Assembly: GCF_020005365.1 (NCBI RefSeq)
Contig: NZ_JACNML010000002.1
Span: forward strand, 294,732-358,731
Source of the DNA: Kangiella shandongensis
Lineage (GTDB): Bacteria > Pseudomonadota > Gammaproteobacteria > Enterobacterales > Kangiellaceae
DNA length: 64,000 nt
Direction of reading: 5' to 3'
Below, one piece after another: positions 28,205 through 36,800 of the stretch. Under the pieces are notes generated by a model. The model was not told where the DNA came from and did not search any database. It saw nothing but the letters and a program-made list of their open reading frames with translations. Both the position numbers and the translations under genes were made by a program. Each line of letters opens with the position of its first letter. Positions within the stretch are counted from its first letter, which is position 1.

Positions 28205-28233
28205 GCCCGAACGTTGGTGGATAACGTTCGGGC
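28205..28233 (-). terminator. Hairpin after the 27-residue membrane peptide gene
   Basis: GCCCGAACGTT, loop GGTGGAT, AACGTTCGGGC: an 11-bp perfect stem, followed on the minus strand by TTTATT. It separates the small ORF from the acyltransferase gene. Confidence 0.75.
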
Positions 28234-28288
28234 CTGGATAGGAATATTTGGGTAATAAACCTAAACTAACAAGTACTTTTTAATGAAA

Positions 28289-28372
28289 CTAGAACAGTGT
28301 GATTACTAGCGCTGAAACAACCACGACAGCAATTACAGCTACTAATGCACTTTCGATATACTCGCTCATCAT
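28289..28372 (-). CDS. 27-residue single-helix membrane peptide
   Basis: A tiny ORF with a good ribosome site (AGGAGA, 3-6 bp before tandem ATGs). The product begins MMSEYIESALVA, then a run of Val/Ala/Ile and ends SALVITLF: one transmembrane helix with a short charged N-terminus. It has its own terminator and a 450-bp spacer around it. No family is recognised. The good ribosome site and terminator argue that it is translated; function unknown. It is the last gene before the CRISPR-Cas locus. Confidence 0.6.
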   Translation of the reverse strand: MMSEYIESALVAVIAVVVVSALVITLF

Positions 28373-28550
28373 CTTCTCCTTTAAGATTTCGACCGTAAGT
28401 GTTTGCCACGTGATGAATTATATGCCTTCTCTATGACAGTTTTAAGACATTTTCACAGGATATTTTTTAACCTTTCGGATTAGTTTTATTTATAAAATGC
28501 AGGCATGCAATGAATATGCACGAGAAATGGTGAGAGCCCTCACAAAAACA

Positions 28551-28580
28551 AAAGGGTCACCGCTAAAGTGACCCTTTTTT
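28551..28580 (+). terminator. Strong terminator left of the CRISPR-Cas locus
   Basis: AAAGGGTCAC, loop CGCTAAA, GTGACCCTTT followed by TTT; A-rich on the other side, so it may act in both directions. The 170 bp between it and the small ORF show nothing else. Confidence 0.85.
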
Positions 28581-28630
28581 GATGCAAAAGCGACTATATG
28601 CTAAAGAGACAATTATTGAACTTGTTCAGT

Positions 28631-28763
28631 AAAAAAAACAAACTTTAATTTGCCCCAGATACAAGTAACCCAGCCGTAGCTGGGTTATCTATTTTGTGTT
28701 CTAAAACTTGTTAACAGATTATAAAACACGTTTCCTAAGTTGCTATTTGTGACCGTCGTCACA
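28631..28763 (-). ncRNA. tracrRNA: tracrRNA of the type II-C system
   Basis: Read on the minus strand. The anti-repeat (28710-28746) has 20 nt, AUAGCAACUUAGGAAACGUG, exactly complementary to bases 14-33 of the crRNA repeat, then an unpaired UUUUAU opposite GAG, then AAUCUGUUAAC pairing with the first ten repeat bases with two G-U pairs and one bulged U. A hairpin with an 8-bp stem (AACCCAGC / GCUGGGUU, loop UACG; 28667-28686) and a weaker one (CAAA / UUUG) before eight U at 28631-28638 form the tail and terminator. The 5' end is set from a TTGACA-17 bp-TACTGT promoter. Size about 130 nt. Not proven by RNA data. Confidence 0.85.
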
Positions 28764-28765
28764 AA
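28746..28765. promoter_or_regulatory. CRP-type palindrome between tracrRNA and cas9
   Basis: TTTGTGAC-CGTC-GTCACAAA is a perfect 8-bp inverted repeat containing TGTGA-N6-TCACA, the CRP core. It lies at the predicted 5' end of the tracrRNA and 59 bp before the cas9 start. It could be an operator for CRP/FNR-type regulators or a 5' RNA hairpin of the tracrRNA; the sequence fits both. Confidence 0.5.
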
Positions 28766-28769
28766 CTAG

Positions 28770-28798
28770 ACAGTACCGCTCCAAATTGGTAATGTCAA
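28770..28798 (-). promoter_or_regulatory. Predicted tracrRNA promoter
   Basis: Minus strand: perfect -35 box TTGACA (28798-28793), 17-bp spacer, weak -10 TACTGT (28775-28770). It lies inside the cas9 leader, so the two divergent transcripts overlap. A plus-strand TAGACA (28767-28772) with TAATGT 17 bp later is a poor candidate for the cas9 promoter. Confidence 0.5.
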
Positions 28799-28823
28799 TA
28801 AAAAACCATAAAAGGGAACCACC

Positions 28824-31800
28824 ATGGCACAACCATATTTGCTCTCGCTAGACCTTGGAACCTCTTCTATCGGCTATACTGTTTTTACGCTTGATGAAGA
28901 CATCCTGCCTACCGATCTTATTGATTTAGGTGTCAGAATATTTTCTGATGGTCGCGATCCTAAAACCAAAGAACCGCTTGCCGTTAGCCGTCGTATCGCT
29001 CGTGGTATCCGCCGCACACGTGACCGAGGACAAAACCGTGTCAGGCGTTTAGTCAAAGAACTTATTGAATTTGGCTTACTCCCTGCCAACGAGCAGTCAC
29101 GGAAAAAAGTATTCGACGAAATATGCCCTTATGACGCACGCCATAAGGCAGTTAACAGCAAAGTCGATAAAGAAACTTTGGCGAGAGCCATTTTTCACAT
29201 AGGCAGACGTCGTGGCTTTAAGTCCAACAGGCTGGCCGGGGATTCGGAAGAATCCGATTACAAAAATAAAATTAAAGAACTACGTCAGGAGCTTGGCGAT
29301 AATACGCTGGGTGAATACTTATACGCCAAACTTCAGAATAATCATAAACTGGCCCAAAAAAAGCGCCCTATCGAGCAAAAGGTCGTTCGCTTTAGAGGGG
29401 GTGAAACTGAGTTCTATGCCGATCGAAAAATGTACAAAGACGAATTTGCTCGAATTCGTGAAGTTCAAGGAAACCACCATCTAACCGATGAGCAGTGGGA
29501 TGCCTTGTATGAAACTGCTTTCTGGCAATACCCCTTAAAACCCGTTCCTAAAGGTAAATGCCGCTTCTATCCAGAAGAAACCCGCGCACATATCGACCTA
29601 CCGATTAGCCATCAATTTCGTATTTATCAGGAAGTGAATGCTCTAAAGTATGTTTCCAAAGGCATTGACCATGAACTTGATGAACGGCAAAGGCTGGCGC
29701 TTTATGATGAATTAAACGTCAAGAAGACTCTCAGCTTTAAAGGCATATTGAAACTGAAAGATGAACACGGCTCACCTTATTTCCCCAGCGATGCGACTTT
29801 TAATCTTGATGTCAAAAGCCGCTCAGGAAAGCTATATGGCAATAAGGTCATGTGTGATCTGCGAAAACCCGAGTATTTGGGCAAACTGGCAGATGAATTA
29901 CCAGAAAAACAACTAAATGACATTATTCACTATTTAATCGAGCCTTTGAAAAAGGTTAACGACAAAGATGTCGTAGTAGAAACTCCTGAACTAAAAATCT
30001 GGTTAAAAAACGAACTCCCAGCTTTGAGCGAAGAGCAGGTATCTAAACTCTGTGGCTACAGATTTAAACGTGACACAGCATCAGTATCCAGAAAGTTTAT
30101 GGAACAAATTAACCCAGTATTAAAAAGCACAGGATTAGTCTATTCAGATGCCGTAGCTCGGATTGAAGATGACAAAGGAGAAAAATTTCATCATAGTTTT
30201 ATAAAACCCAATACATACGACAAACTCCCCTACTACGGTGTCGCCATGCCAGAATCCGTCTGGGGAGATCACCCTGAAATTGATAAAAATAAAAGTCCGG
30301 ATGAACGTGATGAGGACGCTTATCTGCATGGGAAAATTGCCAATCCAACGGTACACGTTGCCCTAAACCAACTTAGGGTGGTGGTTAATCAAGTCATCGA
30401 GAAAATGGGGCAAACGCCGGGCAAAATCCACATTGAGCTTACCCGCGACCTCAAAAACTCAAAAGAAGCCCGCAAGCGTATTGAACAGGCGCAGTCCAAA
30501 AACAAAAAGAAAAATGACGAAATCCGTAAATTCTTAAAAGAAGAGTACGATATTGATCACCCGCACCGCGAGGACTTTCAAAAAGTAAAACTGTGGGAAG
30601 AGCTGGGAAAACAAGGTGCTAGACACTGTATTTTTACAGGTAGGACGATTAGCGCTCGCCAACTCATGAACGGTGAAGTAGAAATTGAGCATATCGTGCC
30701 TTTTAGCCGTTGTTATGACGATGGTATGGTCAATAAAACCCTGGCGTTTAAGAACGTTAATAATCGAAAAGGCAACAAAACGCCGGCAGAAGCATTTAGT
30801 GGCGAAGAGTACCAAGCCATTTTAAAGCGAGCTTTAGCCAGCTTTGGGCAGGGGCCTAAATTCGAACGCTTTAAAGAAGATGCTTATGAAAACTTCTATG
30901 GCGAAGAAAAAGGCACCATGATTGAGCGCCAGATCAATGACACCAAATATATTACCCGTAAAGCAGCCCAATATTTAAACTGTATTTGTAGCGACGTTAT
31001 TCGGGTAAACGGGCGTCTAACGGCGGTTTTACGCGACGTTTGGCAGTTAAATCACTTTAAGGATAAAGAAACAGGCCATTATCGTGACGATCACCGACAC
31101 CATATTGTTGATGCCTTTGTGGTCGGCTTAACCTCAAGGCGCTTAATACAACAGCTTGGCACCAGACGCTCCAAACATGAGCAAAGTGAACGCAATTTAT
31201 ATCACTTCGTTAAACACCGTGTTGATGATATACCCCACCTTAAAGAGCAACTTATGCAGGCTCTGGATAACGTTTACGCCTCCTATAAGCCCGATCATAC
31301 CGAGCAGGGCTCCATGTTTAATGATACCGCTTATGGCATCGAACACGATGAAGATGGAAACCAATGGTGTATAACCCGTAAAGCGGTCGGCAGTTTAAGC
31401 TGGGAAGAGGTCTTCCGTATTCGAGGAAAGTATCAGGGAGAACAACTGCTGGATTATCTGACTGATGGGGAAGGCATTGATTTCGATGTTCAGTCCATCC
31501 GTGGGTTTACTAAGCAGTTAAAAGCGCACTTTAAAAACCAGAAAGCGTTTGAAAAGACGCTACAGGAGTACTCCGATAAAACCGGCATTAAGAAACTAAG
31601 AATAAACGTACCGAATAACAGCGTTAAACCAATACCAAGTGCTCCGTACAAAGGCTATGGTCTCAACGGCTATGCTTATTGTGATGTCTGGCAAATCCCA
31701 ACAAAGAAAGATCCCAAGACGGGGAAATGGCTCTATAAATACGAAGGGGCTTTCGTACCTTATGCCGAAATAAAACAATATGACAGACACCCTAAACGCC

Positions 31801-32045
31801 CTACGGATAAACAAGGACGAAGCCATCCCGCAGCTAAGCGTCTAATGCGACTTTATAAGGACGATAATATTAGACTGACAAATTTGGAGACAGGAGAAAT
31901 AGAGGTGATGAGATTAGCTGGATACCACGCTTTTGCAAATAAGTTTGATCTTCGCCCTAACCTTAAAGCCACTAACGATGGCCGAAACTTCATATCAATA
32001 AATACCGTTTTCCAAAATCACAAAGTTAACCGGTTAAAACAATAA
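28824..32045 (+). CDS. cas9: Type II-C CRISPR-associated endonuclease Cas9
   Basis: RNA-guided DNA nuclease that, with tracrRNA and crRNA, cuts both strands of matching DNA. The 1073-residue length is in the usual range for II-C. Domains in order: RuvC-I (LLSLDLGTSSIGYTVF, D10), arginine-rich bridge helix (about 55-80), REC lobe, RuvC-II (KIHIELTRDL, E538), HNH (VEIEHIVPFSRCYDDG, H623, with N in NKTLAF; Glu replaces the more usual Asp before His), RuvC-III (DDHRHHIVDAFVV, H759-D763), then the C-terminal PAM-interacting part. All catalytic residues are present, so it should be active. cas1 begins at the base after its stop. PAM cannot be read from the sequence. Confidence 0.97.
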   Translation: MAQPYLLSLDLGTSSIGYTVFTLDEDILPTDLIDLGVRIFSDGRDPKTKEPLAVSRRIARGIRRTRDRGQNRVRRLVKELIEFGLLPANEQSRKKVFDEICPYDARHKAVNSKVDKETLARAIFHIGRRRGFKSNRLAGDSEESDYKNKIKELRQELGDNTLGEYLYAKLQNNHKLAQKKRPIEQKVVRFRGGETEFYADRKMYKDEFARIREVQGNHHLTDEQWDALYETAFWQYPLKPVPKGKCRFYPEETRAHIDLPISHQFRIYQEVNALKYVSKGIDHELDERQRLALYDELNVKKTLSFKGILKLKDEHGSPYFPSDATFNLDVKSRSGKLYGNKVMCDLRKPEYLGKLADELPEKQLNDIIHYLIEPLKKVNDKDVVVETPELKIWLKNELPALSEEQVSKLCGYRFKRDTASVSRKFMEQINPVLKSTGLVYSDAVARIEDDKGEKFHHSFIKPNTYDKLPYYGVAMPESVWGDHPEIDKNKSPDERDEDAYLHGKIANPTVHVALNQLRVVVNQVIEKMGQTPGKIHIELTRDLKNSKEARKRIEQAQSKNKKKNDEIRKFLKEEYDIDHPHREDFQKVKLWEELGKQGARHCIFTGRTISARQLMNGEVEIEHIVPFSRCYDDGMVNKTLAFKNVNNRKGNKTPAEAFSGEEYQAILKRALASFGQGPKFERFKEDAYENFYGEEKGTMIERQINDTKYITRKAAQYLNCICSDVIRVNGRLTAVLRDVWQLNHFKDKETGHYRDDHRHHIVDAFVVGLTSRRLIQQLGTRRSKHEQSERNLYHFVKHRVDDIPHLKEQLMQALDNVYASYKPDHTEQGSMFNDTAYGIEHDEDGNQWCITRKAVGSLSWEEVFRIRGKYQGEQLLDYLTDGEGIDFDVQSIRGFTKQLKAHFKNQKAFEKTLQEYSDKTGIKKLRINVPNNSVKPIPSAPYKGYGLNGYAYCDVWQIPTKKDPKTGKWLYKYEGAFVPYAEIKQYDRHPKRPTDKQGRSHPAAKRLMRLYKDDNIRLTNLETGEIEVMRLAGYHAFANKFDLRPNLKATNDGRNFISINTVFQNHKVNRLKQ

Positions 32046-32942
32046 ATGCGCTGGAATGTACTGGAAATTGCTCAGAACGGGCGCTATTTAAAGCTCTACC
32101 GTGGCTTTCTCCTTGTGATGGATGACAAGGAGGAACTCGGTCGAGTTATTATTGACGAACTGAACTGCCTTGTACTCAGCGCCGAACAAGCCACTCTTTC
32201 CAAGCAGATTATAGTCAAACTGGCAGAGCACGGCATCCCGATAATCACATGCGGTACAAATTACCACCCCATATCCATTACTCTGCCCTATTCGGTTCAT
32301 CACCAGTCCAATAAAGTGATTCATCTTCAAATTGATGCTTCTCAACCGCTCAAGAAAAGACTTTGGCAACGGCTGGTAAAAGCCAAAATTTTTAATCAGT
32401 ATCGAGTTTTGGACTACTGCGATCCGGCCCAGTCAGCGGAGACATTACGGCTAAAACGTTTAAGCAATAAAGTTCGTTCAGGTGATCCTGATAACTGTGA
32501 AGCTCAAGCCTCCAGAATTTACTGGCAGTCATTAATGGGCAGCGACTTTAGGCGCAGGCCACGATCCAGTGATGTCGAAAACAGTGCTTTAAACTATGGC
32601 TACACCATTTTAAGAGCCGCCTGCGCCAGAGCCATTGTTGCTGCGGGGCTTAACCCAAGCCTTGGACTCCACCATCAGAATATCAATAATCCCTTCTGCC
32701 TGGCTGACGACCTAATGGAGATCTATCGCCCATTAATCGACTTAACCATTCAAACAATGGATTTAGTAGATACACTCACCCCAAGCAATAAAGCAGCGTT
32801 AACAAAAGTCCTTCAGGCCGATGTCACGCTAAACGAAGAAACCACAACCGTCAACACTTCGATGCAGAAACTGGCTCAGTCAGTAGTACAAAGCCTTGAT
32901 AATAAAGAAGTTAGTTTGCAGATTCCAGAATTGGTTATATAA
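32046..32942 (+). CDS. cas1: CRISPR-associated integrase Cas1 (type II-C)
   Basis: Integrase that with Cas2 inserts new spacers. The 298-residue protein has the expected acidic/histidine metal site: glutamate in CEAQASRIYW (E152), histidine in LGLHHQN (H209 or H210) and aspartates in LADDLMEIYRP (D221/D222). The ATG directly follows the cas9 stop with no gap, so translation depends on cas9. No cas4 or csn2 is present. Confidence 0.96.
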   Translation: MRWNVLEIAQNGRYLKLYRGFLLVMDDKEELGRVIIDELNCLVLSAEQATLSKQIIVKLAEHGIPIITCGTNYHPISITLPYSVHHQSNKVIHLQIDASQPLKKRLWQRLVKAKIFNQYRVLDYCDPAQSAETLRLKRLSNKVRSGDPDNCEAQASRIYWQSLMGSDFRRRPRSSDVENSALNYGYTILRAACARAIVAAGLNPSLGLHHQNINNPFCLADDLMEIYRPLIDLTIQTMDLVDTLTPSNKAALTKVLQADVTLNEETTTVNTSMQKLAQSVVQSLDNKEVSLQIPELVI

Positions 32943-32972
32943 TAAACAGTCCGCTAGCAAAAAGGAGTAGCC

Positions 32973-33311
32973 ATGTCACCGGTAAGGTACATTAGTGGTT
33001 ATAAATTTATGTGGATGATGGTGATGTTTGATTTGCCAACCATGACCAAGGCAGATCGCAAAGAATATACCCGCTTTAGAAATTACCTGCTCGACTGTGG
33101 TTTTGATATGTCGCAATATTCAGTATATTTCCGACTGGTCTCGAGCAAAGAACGCGTTGAGCGGTTTGAAGATAAAATAGCCGATCAACTGCCCGAATCG
33201 GGTAAAGTTCAGATCATTACCATAACCGACAAGCAATATGAAAACATCAAGGCCTACTATGGTAACAGCCCCGAAACTTGTAAAAAAACAGACCAGCTCC
33301 ACCTATTTTAA
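32973..33311 (+). CDS. cas2: CRISPR-associated protein Cas2
   Basis: Structural partner of Cas1 in spacer integration. The 112-residue protein starts in the ferredoxin-like fold with MWMMVMFDLPTMTKADRK, including the conserved aspartate after FDLP-type strand, and has QYSVYFRLVSSKERVERF. AAAAAGGAG lies 7 bp before the ATG. It is the last cas gene; the array begins 72 bp later. Confidence 0.95.
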   Translation: MSPVRYISGYKFMWMMVMFDLPTMTKADRKEYTRFRNYLLDCGFDMSQYSVYFRLVSSKERVERFEDKIADQLPESGKVQIITITDKQYENIKAYYGNSPETCKKTDQLHLF

Positions 33312-33383
33312 GCGCGTCCGCTTAACTTTTTTCGTGAAGCCAGCCTGTTTTTCTCTTTCCTTTCAAAGGCTTAGCGACGTTCT
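33312..33383. promoter_or_regulatory. Putative leader/integration flank between cas2 and the array
   Basis: A 72-bp pyrimidine-rich stretch (GTTTTTCTCTTTCCTTTC) with a small palindrome CCTTTCAAAGG, ending TAGCGACGTTCT just before the first repeat. The repeat on this side is unmutated while the far repeat has decayed, which points to this as the acquisition side. The leader role is inferred. Confidence 0.5.
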
Positions 33384-34343
33384 ATTATAGCAACTTAGGA
33401 AACGTGCTCAATCCGCAACACTACCTTCCCAGGTATTTATCTTTTTGCCATTATAGCAACTTAGGAAACGTGCTCAATCCGCAACGCCAATAGGCGAAAG
33501 GCTTTACCCTATGATATTATAGCAACTTAGGAAACGTGCTCAATCCGCAACATCATGGACGGGATAATGAGCGAAGTTAACATTATAGCAACTTAGGAAA
33601 CGTGCTCAATCCGCAACGCGCGAAGGCGTCTTACTCAGTTGTCCGAAATTATAGCAACTTAGGAAACGTGCTCAATCCGCAACCACAATTACGAACTAGT
33701 CAACAGCAATGATATTATAGCAACTTAGGAAACGTGCTCAATCCGCAACCTTCTGTCGTAGCGTAATTTAGGAGATCCAATTATAGCAACTTAGGAAACG
33801 TGCTCAATCCGCAACAAGGCAGTCTGGTTTGTTGGCCCGCTCGAAATTATAGCAACTTAGGAAACGTGCTCAATCCGCAACGACCGTACCGCTTAAGTTC
33901 AATTGAAGTTTATTATAGCAACTTAGGAAACGTGCTCAATCCGCAACCAGGGAAGTCAGATCTAATTTTATTCCAGTATTATAGCAACTTAGGAAACGTG
34001 CTCAATCCGCAACTGTCTGGATCTGTTTCAGGCACCATACGCGATTATAGCAACTTAGGAAACGTGCTCAATCCGCAACGGGCCAGTTCATCGGGTTTAT
34101 GGCGATCAAATTATAGCAACTTAGGAAACGTGCTCAATCCGCAACTGCCACGCGTTAACGCTGCGCCGCCCGTGAATTATAGCAACTTAGGAAACGTGCT
34201 CAATCCGCAACTACTGCATTTGGGCTATCACGAGTTGCGTAATTATAGCAACTTAGGAAACGTGCTCAATCCGCAACAACAACGTGCAAATTGCTCAACA
34301 AAATACAATTATAGCAACTTAGGAAACGTGCTCAATTCGCAAC
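33384..34343 (-). CRISPR. Type II-C CRISPR array, 15 repeats of 36 bp and 14 spacers of 30 bp
   Basis: Repeats start every 66 bp from 33384 (33384, 33450, 33516 ... 34308); fourteen are identical and the last (34308-34343) has one change (TCC to TTC at 34337). In crRNA sense (minus strand) the repeat opens GTTGCGGATTGAGC and ends AAGTTGCTATAAT, as in II-C repeats. The end is an extended -10 box TGCTATAAT with TTGAGC 16 bp upstream as a -35, so every repeat can start transcription of the next spacer. All spacers are different and 30 bp long. The minus-strand sense is required by the tracrRNA. No spacer has a full match elsewhere in the window. Confidence 0.97.
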
Positions 34344-34387
34344 CAGCCGCTAAGAAGTTATCTACCTCTTGTATTTTAAGTATTAAA

Positions 34388-34409
34388 AAAGCCACCCGAG
34401 GGTGGCTTT
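34388..34409 (-). terminator. Terminator of the M3 peptidase gene, next to the CRISPR array
   Basis: Minus strand: AAAGCCACCC, loop TC, GGGTGGCTTT then TTT. It stops transcripts of the peptidase gene before they run into the array from its distal end. Confidence 0.88.
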
Positions 34410-34428
34410 GCATCATTTCAAAGTTGAT

Positions 34429-36675
34429 TTATTCAACATCTTGTTCATCAATCAAGCCACGGCTGATCATTAAATACTTTGGATCAGCTTCTTTACCGCG
34501 GAATTTCTTGTACAGTTCCAGCGGATCCTGAGTGCCACCCTTCGATAAGATGAACTCAACGTACTTATCCGCTGTTTCCTTATCAAAGATGCCATTCTCA
34601 CGGAATGCCTGATAGGCATCGGCAGCGAAAATTTCAGACCAGATATAGCTATAGTAGCCCGCTGAATAGCCGCCGCTGGCACTTGAGAAGATGTGGTTAA
34701 AGTAAGTCGAACGATAACGTGGCGCTATCTCAGGGATAAGTCCCAGCTCATCGAGTGTCGCTTTCTCAAAGGCGTCAGTATCTTTCAGGTCCTTACCGTC
34801 CAGTGTATGCCATGCCATATCTAACAATGCAGCAGCCATATACTCGGTAGTGGCAAAGCCCTGATTGAACTTAGAAGCTGCCTGGATCTTGTCGATCATC
34901 TCTTGTGGGATGACTTCACCCGTTTTGTAATGCTTAGCAAACTTCGCCAATACCTCTGGTTCCAGCATCCAGTTTTCTAGTACCTGTGATGGGAATTCTA
35001 CGAAGTCGCGAGGTACTGAAGTACCCGTTTGCGACGGGTAGACACCATCTGACAAGAGGCCGTGTGCCGCGTGACCGAACTCATGGAACAAGGTGCTGGC
35101 CTGATCAAACGTCAACAAAGTTGGCTCATCGCCGACTGGGCGTGGGTAATTCAGGACATTAACGATAATTGGTTTAACGAATTCACCATCTTCTGTGACA
35201 AACTGCTTACGGTAAGAGTTCATCCAGGCGCCACCACGCTTACCGTCACGGACATAGTGGTCAGTCAGATAAATACCGATCAACTCACCATTCTCGTCAG
35301 TCACTTCGAAGGTACGCACATCTTCATGGTATTTCGGCAGGTCAAAGCGCTCTTTAAAGTTCATACCGAATAGCTTATTCGCCGTATAGAACACGCCCTG
35401 TAAAGTGCTTTCCAGTGAGAAGTATGGCTTAACTGCCGCTTCGTCTAATGAATATTTTTCATTACGGATTTTTTCCGCATAGTAACGCCAGTCTGAAGCC
35501 TTTAATTTAAAGTCTCCGCCTTCGTTCTCGATCATTTCCTGCATCAGAGCACGTTCAGCTTTCGCTTGCTCCAGAGCTGCCGGCCATACTTGATTCAACA
35601 AGTTATAAACATTCTCAGCATTCTTCGCCGTACGCTCTTCCAGAACAAAGTCTGCGTGAGTGTCATAACCTAATAACTGTGCTTTTTTGGCACGAAGTTG
35701 TGCTAATTTTGCAGCATTTTCTTTATTGTCATGCGCATTGTCGTTGTCACCACGGTGTGTATAGCCATGATACATTTTCTCGCGTAATTCACGGTTGGTC
35801 GAGTACATCAGGAAAGGCGTCTTACTCGGGCGGTGTGTGGTAAAGACCCACTTGCCTTCATGGCCACGCTTCTCAGCGGTATCTGCTGCCGCATCAATTA
35901 AGCCCTGCGGTAAACCGGCCAGGTCATCTTTGTTATCAATAACCATTTCCCAGTTATTGGTCTCAGCCAGCACATTTTCAGAGAAAGCTAACGCCAGTTC
36001 CGTCATTTCTTTATTAAGCTCACGTAACTGTTGCTTCTCCTCATCATTAAGCTTGGCACCACCGCGAACGAATGACTTATATTTTTCTTCCAATAGACGC
36101 ATCTGGTCTTCGCGCAAACCGAGCTCATCACGCTGCTCATACACGGCTTCAACACGCTTGAATAAGTCCGCATTAAGATTCATATCATCACGAAAAGCGG
36201 ATAGTTTCGGACCAATGTCCTTCTGAATCTTCTGTAACTCAGGGTTGGTATTAGCAGAAGTCAGGTTATAGAAAACGCTGGAAACTTTGGTTAATAAACG
36301 ACCACTGTATTCAAGCGCCTCAATGGTATTTTCAAAAGTCGGCTCATCTGGGTTATTGACGATGCTGTCAACTTCCGAGCGCGCCTCAGCTATGGCTTTT
36401 TCATAAGCTGGCGCAAAGTGTTCGTCCTTAATTTTATCGAATGGAGGCATGCCGTATGGCGTGTCCCACTCCTGGAAGAAAGGGTTAGTGCCGTCCGCAC
36501 TCGCTTCTTTACTTTCTTCGGTTACCTTATCTGCAGTTTTTTCTGCAGTATCTGTCTGCTCTGTTTGTGCAGCTTGTACTTCTTCAGTCGCTGTAACTTG
36601 CTTATCGTCACTATCATTACAGCCGACGGCCAATAAAGCCGATACAATAGCTGCCCCAAGGGTTAGTTTTCTCAT
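34429..36675 (-). CDS. M3-family oligopeptidase/peptidyl-dipeptidase, lipoprotein
   Basis: Zinc metallopeptidase of the Dcp/thimet oligopeptidase family, acting on short peptides. The zinc motif is LFHEFGHAAHGLL (HExxH at about residue 530). Unlike cytoplasmic Dcp it begins MRKLTLGAAIVSALLAVGC, a lipoprotein signal, followed by an acidic Gln/Glu-rich linker, so it is probably in the periplasm or outer membrane. The ATG at 36675 is chosen; the frame open upstream to 36711 would add 12 residues before the signal. 748 aa. Confidence 0.92.
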   Translation of the reverse strand: MRKLTLGAAIVSALLAVGCNDSDDKQVTATEEVQAAQTEQTDTAEKTADKVTEESKEASADGTNPFFQEWDTPYGMPPFDKIKDEHFAPAYEKAIAEARSEVDSIVNNPDEPTFENTIEALEYSGRLLTKVSSVFYNLTSANTNPELQKIQKDIGPKLSAFRDDMNLNADLFKRVEAVYEQRDELGLREDQMRLLEEKYKSFVRGGAKLNDEEKQQLRELNKEMTELALAFSENVLAETNNWEMVIDNKDDLAGLPQGLIDAAADTAEKRGHEGKWVFTTHRPSKTPFLMYSTNRELREKMYHGYTHRGDNDNAHDNKENAAKLAQLRAKKAQLLGYDTHADFVLEERTAKNAENVYNLLNQVWPAALEQAKAERALMQEMIENEGGDFKLKASDWRYYAEKIRNEKYSLDEAAVKPYFSLESTLQGVFYTANKLFGMNFKERFDLPKYHEDVRTFEVTDENGELIGIYLTDHYVRDGKRGGAWMNSYRKQFVTEDGEFVKPIIVNVLNYPRPVGDEPTLLTFDQASTLFHEFGHAAHGLLSDGVYPSQTGTSVPRDFVEFPSQVLENWMLEPEVLAKFAKHYKTGEVIPQEMIDKIQAASKFNQGFATTEYMAAALLDMAWHTLDGKDLKDTDAFEKATLDELGLIPEIAPRYRSTYFNHIFSSASGGYSAGYYSYIWSEIFAADAYQAFRENGIFDKETADKYVEFILSKGGTQDPLELYKKFRGKEADPKYLMISRGLIDEQDVE

Positions 36676-36800
36676 ATAGTTACCTATCTTGTTTATCATT
36701 AAGGCTCGCAACTGATCTTTTATACGTGGTCTATATCAAATAGGCAAGGAGCAACAAACAGGAAGACCGATGAAAATGTAACAAAATTCAACAGAGAGCA

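Noticed and set aside
28727..28823. tracrRNA on the plus strand (repeat-like 20 nt followed by the TTTGTGAC hairpin)
   Set aside because: This would need crRNAs from the other strand, where the repeat does not begin GTTG; there is no T-run terminator before cas9. The minus strand has all parts.
33618..33647. Possible self-targeting spacer: 14 bases of spacer 4 (AAGGCGTCTTACTC) recur in the M3 peptidase gene near 35815
   Set aside because: The match does not reach the repeat-proximal seed and covers less than half of the spacer; likely chance.
33800..34531. A 243-residue open frame with a repeated YSNLGNVLNPQ motif
   Set aside because: It is the CRISPR array read in frame: the 66-bp period is a multiple of three, so each repeat gives the same peptide. 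Not a gene.
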